In this document: piece after piece, positions 41,875-50,346 of the stretch
Numbering within the stretch: position 1 is the stretch's first letter
Layout of the letters: every line of letters starts with the position of its first letter
Source: Parablautia sp. Marseille-Q6255
Lineage (GTDB): Bacteria > Bacillota > Clostridia > Lachnospirales > Lachnospiraceae
Assembly: GCF_951230155.1 (NCBI RefSeq)
Contig: NZ_CATNVD010000014.1
Coordinates: 1 to 64,000, forward strand
Direction of reading: 5' to 3'
Length of the DNA: 64,000 bases
Program-made: the position numbers and the translations under genes
The notes under the pieces: model-generated
What the model saw: the letters and a program-made list of their open reading frames with translations, nothing else
Databases searched by the model: none
What the model was told of the DNA's origin: nothing

Positions 41875-42291
41875 ATGCTGGCAAAGGCTTATCAGAAATA
41901 TTTATATATTCCGAGACCGGTTTCCAAAAGATATCCTATGGATGTGCAGCACAGAGCGAAGCAATTTGCCCCCTTTGCAGCACTTCGGGGATTTGAGGAG
42001 ATCGTTCGGAAACAGGAAGTTCTTTATGAACAAAGGAAGGTCTTATCCGAAGAACAAAAATGTGGATTGGATAGGAAGCTACAGATGGTTTCTGTTGGAA
42101 TGAAGATACAGGCAACCTATTTTAAAGAAAACCGGGAAATGAAACCGGCAGGCCAGTATCATACGATTTGCGGAACCGTTGAATTTTTTGATCCATCCAT
42201 TCATTTACGGATTGATGATACGATCATTTTGATCCAGGATCTTTGTGAGTTATCCGGAGATATATTTGAAGAATTGGAATTACCTTGTTAA
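41875..42291 (+). CDS. YolD-like protein
   Basis: The 138-residue protein shows the YolD pattern (DVQHRAKQFAPFAALRGFEE) near its N-terminus and a beta-rich C-terminal half (YHTICGTVEFFDPSIHLRID). YolD-like proteins accompany Y-family polymerases of Gram-positive bacteria and were proposed as UmuD-like partners. The gene starts 11 bases behind the polymerase behind AGGAGGTGAAAG, so both are expressed together. Confidence 0.88.
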   Translation: MLAKAYQKYLYIPRPVSKRYPMDVQHRAKQFAPFAALRGFEEIVRKQEVLYEQRKVLSEEQKCGLDRKLQMVSVGMKIQATYFKENREMKPAGQYHTICGTVEFFDPSIHLRIDDTIILIQDLCELSGDIFEELELPC

Positions 42292-42521
42292 ATACAATCG
42301 GCAGAAATTCTTAGTATCCTGGGTGAGTGGGAATCCGGAGAGAATAAGGATGGATGCACCAGATCAACAAAGCAGATCTGGGATTTGATGATCATGCTGT
42401 TCGTGCAGCTTTGGCACTTACGGAATGGACAACATGATGCTCATAAGGCGGATTTGATTTCCCTTTGATCCGTTGAGTAATAAAAATGGAATTTTTTATT
42501 ATTGCTTAAAGGAGGAAGCCT

Positions 42522-42758
42522 ATGGGATCAGATGCTATCAGATGGCATGTACATTGCTCTGTATGCGGAGCATTTATTGAAAAAAGCGCACATTGCGATT
42601 CAGAAGTAGAGTGCAAGAAATGTAGAAGCACTTTGGAGATTTTAGTAAAAGATGATATTGTTTCAGTACGGCCTTTGCACATCAAAGACGAAAAACTGAA
42701 AGAAAGAATGCGGGTATATTCTCAAAAAATGATGAATTCCCGAAAGGAAACTAAATAA
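42522..42758 (+). CDS. Small zinc-ribbon protein of unknown function
   Basis: The 78-residue product has paired cysteines HCSVCGAF and CKKCRSTL that should bind zinc, followed by a charged helix. AAAGGAGGAAGCC precedes the ATG. It resembles Com-like or rubredoxin-type ribbons only in cysteine spacing. The 230 bases before it hold no gene. Confidence 0.7.
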   Translation: MGSDAIRWHVHCSVCGAFIEKSAHCDSEVECKKCRSTLEILVKDDIVSVRPLHIKDEKLKERMRVYSQKMMNSRKETK

Positions 42759-42980
42759 AATGAGCTATTAGAATAAGCGGTGGATTTGGCTGGAACCATC
42801 AAGGCTGCACCTGATAGCAAGAGTTTGTCAAGGAGCTGAACCTGACTGGAATCATGAAGAGCCCGGCAAAACATTTGCAGATACAATGCAGGATGATATT
42901 TCATTCTGTGTCTGTGGAAGCATTTGTTTTGCCGGCTTTTTTTGTTTTCTCAAAAATTTTAAAAAAAGTTGAGTTTTTAA

Positions 42981-43017
42981 CCTGTAAAACAGGGCTTTTT
43001 CCTTTCTATATATAGAG
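42981..43017 (+). repeat. Conserved ICE intergenic motif, copy 1
   Basis: CCTGTAAAACAGGG is followed exactly 20 bases from its first C by CCTTTCTATATATAGAG. The first block is a short hairpin (CCTGT/ACAGG) with a T-rich tail. Copies 2 and 3 are at 43851 and 59634 with the same spacing. Confidence 0.7.
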
Positions 43018-43101
43018 GGCAAAGTTTCGTGTGCAAAAATCAGAGAGGATACGGAATTTTGTATGATATAGCCGAAGGAGGTAATTACATAGGAGCTGCG
43101 G

Positions 43102-43187
43102 ACTCCCGTTCAAAAAAAACGGGTGAGTTCGTGGCTAATTGTGATGAGTTTTTTATAGAGTTCATGGATCACCCGTAGCCGTAAGGC
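43102..43187 (+). ncRNA. Structured leader with mutually exclusive hairpins
   Basis: ACTCCCGTT (43102-43110) can pair with AACGGGTGAGT (43118-43128), while ACGGGTGA (43119-43126) can instead pair perfectly with TCACCCGT (43169-43176). A GCC-GTAA-GGC hairpin with a GNRA-type loop follows at 43178-43187, just ahead of the AAAGGTGG ribosome site of the sigma-like gene. TTTTTT lies between the two alternatives. Confidence 0.55.
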
Positions 43188-43202
43188 AGAAAGGTGGTCC
43201 AT

Positions 43203-43823
43203 ATGTTGACATTAAAAGAATTAAAGAAAGTAGTAAAAGTGGCAGGTATGACAAAGAGAGTCCCTTCTGAAAAGGCGTTAGAAAAAGAAGAGATTGTAGT
43301 AAAGGAAATTCTGAGTGGGGAATGTGATATTACCGTTTACGCAAATGGGTATGTGTTATACAGGGAAAACGGAAAGAAAACCATCTTTCCACTCCATTCC
43401 TGTAAAGATTATCAATACATGGATGTGAAGGAAGATCGAAGTATTATGAACGAAGAATTTTTTGACAACGAAAATTGGTACATTCGTTTGTTAATGGAAG
43501 CAACGGATCGTATGGAAATAAATCAGACTAAGGTGGCATCAAACCATAGGATCATTTCTTATAGCGATTTTGTGGATGACAGAACCATATTGGTAGATCC
43601 ATCTTCGGATATTCTCGACCAGTATATTGAAAAAGAGATGCTTCATGATCTTTTAGATTGTCTGACTGCCAGACAGAAAGAAATCATCCAATTATTTTAC
43701 TTTGAAGAAATGAATCAAAACAAGATTGCGGACTATCTTGGAATCAGACAGCAGAGTGTTTGTGAAATGATAAAAAGAGCACTTTCTGTTATGAAAAAAC
43801 ATGCAGATAAAGAAGAAAATTAA
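43203..43823 (+). CDS. Sigma-70-like regulator with region-4 HTH
   Basis: The 206-residue protein ends in a sigma region 4-like HTH (LTARQKEIIQLFYFEEMNQNK then IADYLGIRQQSVCEMIKRAL). The N-terminal two thirds do not show a clear region 2, so it may be a sigma-like activator rather than a full sigma factor. The ATG at 43203 is chosen because AAAGGTGGTCC lies ahead; an upstream ATG at 43194 lies within that site. It probably controls ICE transfer genes downstream. Confidence 0.78.
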   Translation: MLTLKELKKVVKVAGMTKRVPSEKALEKEEIVVKEILSGECDITVYANGYVLYRENGKKTIFPLHSCKDYQYMDVKEDRSIMNEEFFDNENWYIRLLMEATDRMEINQTKVASNHRIISYSDFVDDRTILVDPSSDILDQYIEKEMLHDLLDCLTARQKEIIQLFYFEEMNQNKIADYLGIRQQSVCEMIKRALSVMKKHADKEEN

Positions 43824-44292
43824 AAAAAATCAAAAAAATTTAAAAAGCACCCTGTAAAACAGGCCGTTTTCCTTTCGTTATATGAAGACGTTTGTAAGAA
43901 ACACTTCATGTACCTTGAAAAGAGAATAGCCTGCCCGGAGTGATACCTGCCTTGAATGTGCATTGTGCGTGTCCTGACAGAGAAAACGTTTTGGAGATAT
44001 GGACTCTAAAACAGGAACGGATCCGGGGAAGAGAACAGGAAAACGCTTAAATCTTAAATAAAAAATAATTGTCTGAATCAAAATGAGGATGACAGTAGAA
44101 ATCATATGGCGGTGTTTGTTTGAAAAAGCAGATACCGCCATATATTTGTGCTGTTATCTCAGCAAAGTGCTGACTGTCCCAAATAGCACAAAACCAGGAA
44201 AGGAGGGGATTATTTTCAGGAAAGAATGATGGAAAACGATGAACAAGTATAACGGATAAATAAGATTCAGAAGAAAGGAAGGATTTAAGAAC
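43824..44292. other. Intergenic region before the surface adhesin
   Basis: No gene is seen in about 470 bases. It contains motif copy 2 (43851-43887), a perfect ten-pair hairpin ATATGGCGGT/ACCGCCATAT at 44104-44143 and a small CAGCA/TGCTG hairpin near 44160. The leader is long and structured for a single adhesin gene. Confidence 0.6.
43851..43887 (+). repeat. Conserved ICE intergenic motif, copy 2
   Basis: CCTGTAAAACAGG begins at 43851 and CCTTTCGTTATATGAAG at 43871, again 20 bases apart. It lies 28 bases behind the sigma-like gene and follows an A-rich tract, so part of it may be a terminator. Confidence 0.72.
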
Positions 44293-47200
44293 ATGAAAGT
44301 GAAACAAAAAGCAAAGCGGGTTGTATCCGGATTGCTGACAGCGGTCACTCTTTTATCTACGGTGTTATCACCAATCAGCAGTTATGCTGCGGAGCTTCCC
44401 AAAGAAAGAAAACTGCCTCTTTTGGAAGAGGTACAAAGCCAGTTAGATGAAGATGAGATTGTTCTGGCAAAGGATCATCAGGTGGAAGTGGGAACAAATT
44501 TTGATGTAAAAACAGATTTTACAGGGTTAGAGATCAAGGATGCGGCAAAGGTAAAGATTACTTTTGAAGAAGCAAAGAATGAGCAGGGAGAGGATTTTAC
44601 AACATCCCATGCAGATACCTATAAAACTGTTTATCAGGTAGAAACGGTCAATCAGGAACATCCGAATTATCAGATCAGCAGAAATGTGGTCGTAAAGGAA
44701 ATAGAAAAAGAGAGTGAAAGTCCTTCAGCAGATGCAGAGCAACCCGAAACAAAAGAGACGGAAGAAGATGAGGAGGATTCAGAGAAGCCGTCAGAAATCC
44801 CAACAGAGACACCGGATGTATCAGAAGGAAATGCTGCTTTTGATGCTTTGGTAGAACAGATGACAGAACAGGATACCTTTGATGAAGGATCGGGATTAGC
44901 ATTACATGATGTAATGGAACAGGCTGCAAATCAGGGAGTGGATTTTGAGGCTATGGAAACCGGAGAAGTTGCGACTTTTTCAGCAATAGCAGCCAGAGAT
45001 GCAAGTGTAGGATCTCAGCAGGTAACTATTGAAAAAGGTCCAATATATCGATATGCAGACTATGGGCTTGGAACATATCTTACAGAGCCGTATTATATTT
45101 CTTATGGAAGTGTAAGAGCAACGGCTTATTGTATCCAGCCGGCAAAGCCAGGTCCGGGTTCCGGTACCTATACCATCACAAAGCTGGCTGATAATCAGGC
45201 TCTTGCAAAGGTCTGTTATTACGGTACCGATGCGGCAGGTGAAGAAAGTTATTTTGCGAACAAGCACAGTGATTTTTCAGCAGGAAAGAGATTTATCCTT
45301 GTCCATATGGCGGCTGCTTATGCTTATGGCAGTAGTGATGCGTTCTATGGAACCAATGCAACAGGACAGGAACTAGCAATGGATATTTACAATTATTGTG
45401 TAAAGAAGCCTGAGATACCGGATGTATCCATGTCATTTTCCGATGCCAATGTAAAGGCTTATGTAGAAGGAAATACACAGCGTACAAAGGAAATCACATT
45501 CCATGCGGCAGGACAGCAGAGTGTGACGATCAGCCTTCCATCCGGCGTGCGTTTTCACAACGTGAGTACAGGAAGTACAAGTACACCGGGAGCAAAGGTA
45601 ACGGTCAAGGGAGGTACAAAGTTTTATCTTTCTGCACCTCTGACACAGGCAGAAGATACCGCAGAAGTATTTGCTACAACCATGGCAGGTGGATTAAAGA
45701 AAGATTATTCTGCGTATAAACTGACAACGAATTCCAGTACTCAAGATCTTGCCTTTATTTTTGGAGAAGGTGTGGAAACAACAAATAAAGTAAGTCTGAA
45801 TGTTACATGGACAAAACAGGCAGAAATTGCGATTGTAAAAAATGATAAAGACACCGGAAACCATCTGGCAGGAGCAATCTATGGTGTTTACCGTGATAAG
45901 GAATGCTCAGATTTAATCACACAGATGCCAGCAACAGACAGCAAAGGTGCTTCTAAAGTAACAGTCGAAAAAACACAGGAGATTGTGTATGTAAAAGAGA
46001 TCCAGCCACCGGCAAATTATCAGGCAGATCCAACTGTTTATCCGGTAGATGTCAATATCGGTAAAACAAGTACAAAGAATGTTCTGAATGAACGTACTTA
46101 TGCAAAGATCCATCTGATCAAAGAAGATGCGCAAACAGGAGCAAATCCACAAGGAGATGCGACTTTAGAAGGTGCGGTGTATGGCCTCTATGCGAGAGAA
46201 AACATTGTACATCCAGATGGAACAACAGGAATTGTACATAAAGCCGGTGATCTTGTATCTACCTTAAAAGTAGATCAGAAAGGAGATGCTGTGGTAAAAG
46301 ACCTGTATCTTGGAAAATATTTTGTAAAAGAGATCCAGGCGCCGGAAGGATATCTGTTAGACGAGACAGAGCATGATGTGAAATGTTCTTATGAAGGTGG
46401 CACAGTCCCAATGATAGAACGTACTGTGAAATCAACAGAACTTGTTATGAAACAGCCGTTCCAGATCATAAAAGCTGCGAACAATGGGCAAACGGATGCA
46501 GATCTGTTAAAAGGGGCAGGTTTCAGCGCTTACTTAAAGAGCAGCCTGGAGAAAAAAGAAGATGGAAGTAATGATTTTTCCCATGCAGAGCCAGTCATCC
46601 TTACAGCAGATGGTAAAACGGAAATGTTCACAGATGAGAAAGGGTATGCGTGCAGTATTCCGCTTCCATATGGAACGTATATTGTACGAGAAACAACCAC
46701 ACCTCATAATTATAAACCGGTAGAGGATTTTGAGATTACCATCCGTGAAAACAATCCAAACAAACCACAGGTTTGGAAGGTACTGTTGGACAAAGAATTT
46801 TCCGCAAAGTTAAAGATCATCAAAAAAGATGATGAAACAAAGAAACCGGTATTAGTAGCCGGCACAGAATTCAAAATTTATGATCTGGATCATAAGAAAT
46901 ATGTGGAACAGGTAACAACCTATCCTACGGTCACAGTCCATAAATCTTTCTTTACGGACAGCCAGGGATACCTGATCTTGCCGAAAAACTTAGAGATCGG
47001 GCACTATCGTATTGAAGAAGTGACAGCACCGGATGGATATGTTGTGAACAAAAACTATGTAGAGATCACCGTGGATTCGGATACTGCCTATGAAGTAGAT
47101 GGGGTAAGTGGAGACGTGATCATTGAAGTTTCCTATGAAGATCAGCCGGTAAAGGGAAATCTTGTTGTGTATAAGAAAGGCGAGATGATTTCCGGTTTTG

Positions 47201-49521
47201 AGAAAGACTTTATCTATAAGGAACAGTATCTTTCCGGGGCGGAATTTGAAGTGCGTGCGGCAGAGGATATCTGCACTCCGGATCATCAGAAAGATGCAGA
47301 TGGAAACCGTATCGTACTTTATGCAAAGGATACGCTTGTGACAACGATCACAACGGGAGAGAGTGGAAAAGCTGTAGCAAAGGATCTGCCGCTTGGAAGA
47401 TACTATGTAGTGGAAACAAAGGCGCCGGAAGGATTTGTATTAAATCCGGAGCCGGTAAAGGTTACATTAACTTATCAGGATCAGGATACACCGATCGTGG
47501 AAGCAGAAGCAATCGTAGGAAATGACAGACAGAAAGTCGCTATTTCCGTAGAAAAACAGGATGCAGAAAATGGACGGGTATTATCCGGGGCTGTGTTTGG
47601 CATCTATAACAAGAAAGATATCCAGGCAAATGGAAAAGTTCTTGTGAAAGCAGATACCTTATTACAGGAAATGACATCCGATGAGAACGGTATGGCAACA
47701 TGCACCCTGGATCTTCCATTTGGAGAATACTATGTAAAAGAATTAAAAGCGCCGGAAGGTTTTGTTTCTTCGGATGAGGTTCTGGAATTTGTTGCAGAGT
47801 ATCAGGGACAGGAGACAAAGATTGTTTCCTTACAGGCCGTAAAGAAGAATGAACCGACTACAGCAGAGTTCACAAAGTCTGATCTGACCACAGGCGTAGA
47901 GCTGGAGGGCGCAAGATTGAAGGTCATGGATAAAGATGGAAATGTGATCGATGAATGGACATCTGAAAAGGATAAGCCACATGTGATCAAGCGTCTGGTT
48001 GTCGGAGAAACCTATACCCTTCATGAAGAGTTTGCTCCATACGGTTATCTGAAAGCAACGGATGTGACATTTACGGTCAAAGATACTGCCGAAGTACAGA
48101 AAGTGGAAATGAAGGATGAAGTTCCAAAAGGGCTTCTGATCATCAACAAAAAGGGAGAATTTTTAGAGAAGATCACTCTTCTGGATAATGTGAAAGGAAC
48201 GGTAGAACATTTCTTTGAATATATCACAGGAAACTTAAGTGAAGTCACCTTTGAAGTCTATGCTGCAGAAGATATCAAGGCTGCAGATGGCATAAGTGCA
48301 GACCATTATAAGAAAGATGAGCTGGTAGGCACGGTCACAACCGATGAGAAGGGAATCGCAAAAATGGAAGACCTTCCGGTAGGAAAATATTATGTGAAGG
48401 AAGTGAAAACGGCACATGGTTTTGTACTGGATGGAGAGCCTAGATTTGTGGATCTGACCTATCGTGACCAGGATACACCGGTGGTTACTTTTGATGAAGA
48501 ATGGCAGAACAACCGGCAGAAGATAAAAGTAACGATCCTTAAAAAAGAAAAGGAAACAGAACGTATGCTGGAAGGTGCGATCTTCGGCTTATTTACAAAA
48601 GAAGATATCAAAGGCAGAGATGGAAAAGTCCTGATGGAAGCTGGAACGTTGATCGAGCAGAAAACAACGGATGAAAATGGACAGATTCTTTTCAAAGCAG
48701 ATCTTCCAGTGGATGGGACCTATATCGTAAAAGAAATCTATGCACCGGATGGTTTTGTGACATCGAATGAAGAAAAGGAATTCACTTTTGAGTATGGAAA
48801 ACCAGAAGAAGCTGAGGTTTCCTATGAGTTTGTTTTTGAAAATGAGCCGACAACGGTAGAACTTACGAAAACAGACCTTACCACAGGGAAAGAACTTCCG
48901 GGAGCGCATCTGAAGGTGACAGATGAAGATGGAAATGTAATCGAGGAGTGGGTATCTACAGAGAAAGCCCATGTGATCAAGGAACTGACAGTTGGAAAAT
49001 CCTATACGATGACAGAAACAAAACCGGCAGATGGATATGTAACTGCTGAGAGCATTACCTTTACAGTAGAAAATACTGCAGAAATCCAGAAACAGGAGAT
49101 GAAAGATGATGTGACAAAGGTGTTGATCTCGAAACAGGATATCGCAGGAAAAGAGCTTCCAGGTGCAAAGCTTACGATCTTAGATGAAGATGGAAAAGTG
49201 GTAGAAAGCTGGACATCTACAGAAGAGGCACATTATATAGAGATGCTTCCGATCGGAAAGTACACGCTCAGGGAAGAAACGGCACCGGAAGGTTATCTGG
49301 TTGCAAAGGATGTGGAATTTGAAGTAAAAGATACCGCCGAAGTGCAGAAGGTTGTTATGGTTGATGAGGAAAAACCAAAAGAAAGCACTCCGGAAGGTGG
49401 AAAACCTTCTAAAGATGCACCGAAGACTGGGGATAACACCAACTTGCTGTTATGGCTGCTCGTGCTTGGAATGAGTTTAAGTGGAGTGGTAGTCCTTGGA
49501 AGAAAAATAAAGAAGAAATAA
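44293..49521 (+). CDS. LPXTG-type surface adhesin with thioester and Cna_B repeats
   Basis: The 1742-residue protein has a signal peptide (1-33), an acidic stretch, a thioester-type domain at about 250-370 (SVRATAYCIQPAKPG holds the Cys), and then about eleven Cna_B/SpaA-type beta domains. Residues ~955-1278 form three domains A-B-C that are repeated at ~1279-1607, followed by a third C. The end reads DAPKTGDNTNLLLWLLVLGM and a basic tail, a sortase signal of A-P-K-T-G form. Such proteins anchor donor cells to surfaces or recipients. It lies at the head of the transfer genes with its own terminator. Confidence 0.92.
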   Translation: MKVKQKAKRVVSGLLTAVTLLSTVLSPISSYAAELPKERKLPLLEEVQSQLDEDEIVLAKDHQVEVGTNFDVKTDFTGLEIKDAAKVKITFEEAKNEQGEDFTTSHADTYKTVYQVETVNQEHPNYQISRNVVVKEIEKESESPSADAEQPETKETEEDEEDSEKPSEIPTETPDVSEGNAAFDALVEQMTEQDTFDEGSGLALHDVMEQAANQGVDFEAMETGEVATFSAIAARDASVGSQQVTIEKGPIYRYADYGLGTYLTEPYYISYGSVRATAYCIQPAKPGPGSGTYTITKLADNQALAKVCYYGTDAAGEESYFANKHSDFSAGKRFILVHMAAAYAYGSSDAFYGTNATGQELAMDIYNYCVKKPEIPDVSMSFSDANVKAYVEGNTQRTKEITFHAAGQQSVTISLPSGVRFHNVSTGSTSTPGAKVTVKGGTKFYLSAPLTQAEDTAEVFATTMAGGLKKDYSAYKLTTNSSTQDLAFIFGEGVETTNKVSLNVTWTKQAEIAIVKNDKDTGNHLAGAIYGVYRDKECSDLITQMPATDSKGASKVTVEKTQEIVYVKEIQPPANYQADPTVYPVDVNIGKTSTKNVLNERTYAKIHLIKEDAQTGANPQGDATLEGAVYGLYARENIVHPDGTTGIVHKAGDLVSTLKVDQKGDAVVKDLYLGKYFVKEIQAPEGYLLDETEHDVKCSYEGGTVPMIERTVKSTELVMKQPFQIIKAANNGQTDADLLKGAGFSAYLKSSLEKKEDGSNDFSHAEPVILTADGKTEMFTDEKGYACSIPLPYGTYIVRETTTPHNYKPVEDFEITIRENNPNKPQVWKVLLDKEFSAKLKIIKKDDETKKPVLVAGTEFKIYDLDHKKYVEQVTTYPTVTVHKSFFTDSQGYLILPKNLEIGHYRIEEVTAPDGYVVNKNYVEITVDSDTAYEVDGVSGDVIIEVSYEDQPVKGNLVVYKKGEMISGFEKDFIYKEQYLSGAEFEVRAAEDICTPDHQKDADGNRIVLYAKDTLVTTITTGESGKAVAKDLPLGRYYVVETKAPEGFVLNPEPVKVTLTYQDQDTPIVEAEAIVGNDRQKVAISVEKQDAENGRVLSGAVFGIYNKKDIQANGKVLVKADTLLQEMTSDENGMATCTLDLPFGEYYVKELKAPEGFVSSDEVLEFVAEYQGQETKIVSLQAVKKNEPTTAEFTKSDLTTGVELEGARLKVMDKDGNVIDEWTSEKDKPHVIKRLVVGETYTLHEEFAPYGYLKATDVTFTVKDTAEVQKVEMKDEVPKGLLIINKKGEFLEKITLLDNVKGTVEHFFEYITGNLSEVTFEVYAAEDIKAADGISADHYKKDELVGTVTTDEKGIAKMEDLPVGKYYVKEVKTAHGFVLDGEPRFVDLTYRDQDTPVVTFDEEWQNNRQKIKVTILKKEKETERMLEGAIFGLFTKEDIKGRDGKVLMEAGTLIEQKTTDENGQILFKADLPVDGTYIVKEIYAPDGFVTSNEEKEFTFEYGKPEEAEVSYEFVFENEPTTVELTKTDLTTGKELPGAHLKVTDEDGNVIEEWVSTEKAHVIKELTVGKSYTMTETKPADGYVTAESITFTVENTAEIQKQEMKDDVTKVLISKQDIAGKELPGAKLTILDEDGKVVESWTSTEEAHYIEMLPIGKYTLREETAPEGYLVAKDVEFEVKDTAEVQKVVMVDEEKPKESTPEGGKPSKDAPKTGDNTNLLLWLLVLGMSLSGVVVLGRKIKKK

Positions 49522-49530
49522 TGTAAGGGA

Positions 49531-49572
49531 AAGCGTTCATGGAAACCTGAGGGAATCTGTGAACGCTTTTTT
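49531..49572 (+). terminator. Rho-independent terminator of the adhesin gene
   Basis: AAGCGTTCA pairs with TGAACGCTT around a 22-base loop and is followed by TTTTTT. Confidence 0.85.
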
Positions 49573-49584
49573 GTAAGGAGGAAC

Positions 49585-49782
49585 ATGAGGATGGACAGGA
49601 GAAGAGACAAGAACCTGATCGTGGAACCAAATGCAGCAATGCCGGGGAGAAAATACAGTGAAGAAAAACCCTGGTCTTGTAAATATTGTTATTGGTGGGA
49701 AGGAAGAAAAAAGGGATGCATTGAGAAGCAGTGCTATTATTTGCTTCCCACAAAGGATCAAGGAAAGAAAGGAAGTGGTTAA
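49585..49782 (+). CDS. Small Cys-rich protein of unknown function
   Basis: The 65-residue basic product carries CKYCYWWEGRKKGC and one more Cys pair, a possible zinc site. AAGGAGGAAC precedes the ATG. Its stop is directly next to the TTG start of the PcfB gene, so it heads the conjugation operon. Related short frames occur at this place in similar ICEs. Confidence 0.7.
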   Translation: MRMDRRRDKNLIVEPNAAMPGRKYSEEKPWSCKYCYWWEGRKKGCIEKQCYYLLPTKDQGKKGSG

Positions 49783-50346
49783 TTGCAGGATGAAGTGAAT
49801 GAAAAAATCATAGCTCTGTGTGTCCAGACAACCCGGATGAGTACCGGTGTGTTAAAGGCATCTATGAGAAAATTTCTGGATGGAATGAACAGACAGAAAC
49901 AGAAGCGAGTACAGGTAAAACAGGCTGTCAAAACGGGGAAAGCACAGGAAAAGGGCAGAGAAAAAGAAAGAAAACGACAGGAGATGAAAAAGCCTCATGG
50001 AAAGCAGACGATAAAGCAACTGATCGCACAGGGAGCACAGCTTACAAATATCCAGATTACAGATCAAAATATCAAGTCTTTTGACCGGGTAGCCCGAAAA
50101 TATGGGATTGATTATAGTCTGAAAAAGGATTCCCGTGTGGAACCGCCGTTGTATCTGGTATTTTTTAAATCGAAAGATGTGGATGTGATGACGGCTGCTT
50201 TTAAAGAATATGCAGGTATAGAGCTGGATCAGTCTAAAAAGAAAAAACCTTCTGTCCGAAAGAAACTACAGAAGACAAAGGAGAGAAAAGCAAAACAACG
50301 TCAGAGAGTAAAAACAAGACAGAAAGTCAGAGGACAGGAACGATGA
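49783..50346 (+). CDS. PcfB-family protein (DUF3801)
   Basis: The 187-residue protein starts at TTG and contains the PcfB pattern (IKSFDRVARKYGIDYSLKKD ... YLVFFKSKDVDVMTAAFKEY) between very basic ends. PcfB of pCF10 belongs to the conjugation processing complex and lies beside the coupling protein gene. Here its stop overlaps the VirD4 start by four bases. Confidence 0.88.
   Translation: MQDEVNEKIIALCVQTTRMSTGVLKASMRKFLDGMNRQKQKRVQVKQAVKTGKAQEKGREKERKRQEMKKPHGKQTIKQLIAQGAQLTNIQITDQNIKSFDRVARKYGIDYSLKKDSRVEPPLYLVFFKSKDVDVMTAAFKEYAGIELDQSKKKKPSVRKKLQKTKERKAKQRQRVKTRQKVRGQER

Larger units (their letters stand above)
42759..43202. other. Intergenic leader region before the sigma-like gene
   Basis: No gene is seen. 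It holds an A/T-rich tract, the first copy of a conserved ICE motif (42981-43017), a ribosome-site-like GAAGGAGG near 43075 not followed by a supportable frame, and a structured leader at 43102-43187. Confidence 0.6.

Noticed and set aside
43075-43110. Short gene behind GAAGGAGG upstream of the sigma-like gene
   Set aside because: No start codon at proper distance opens a frame of useful length; the stretch is part of a structured leader.
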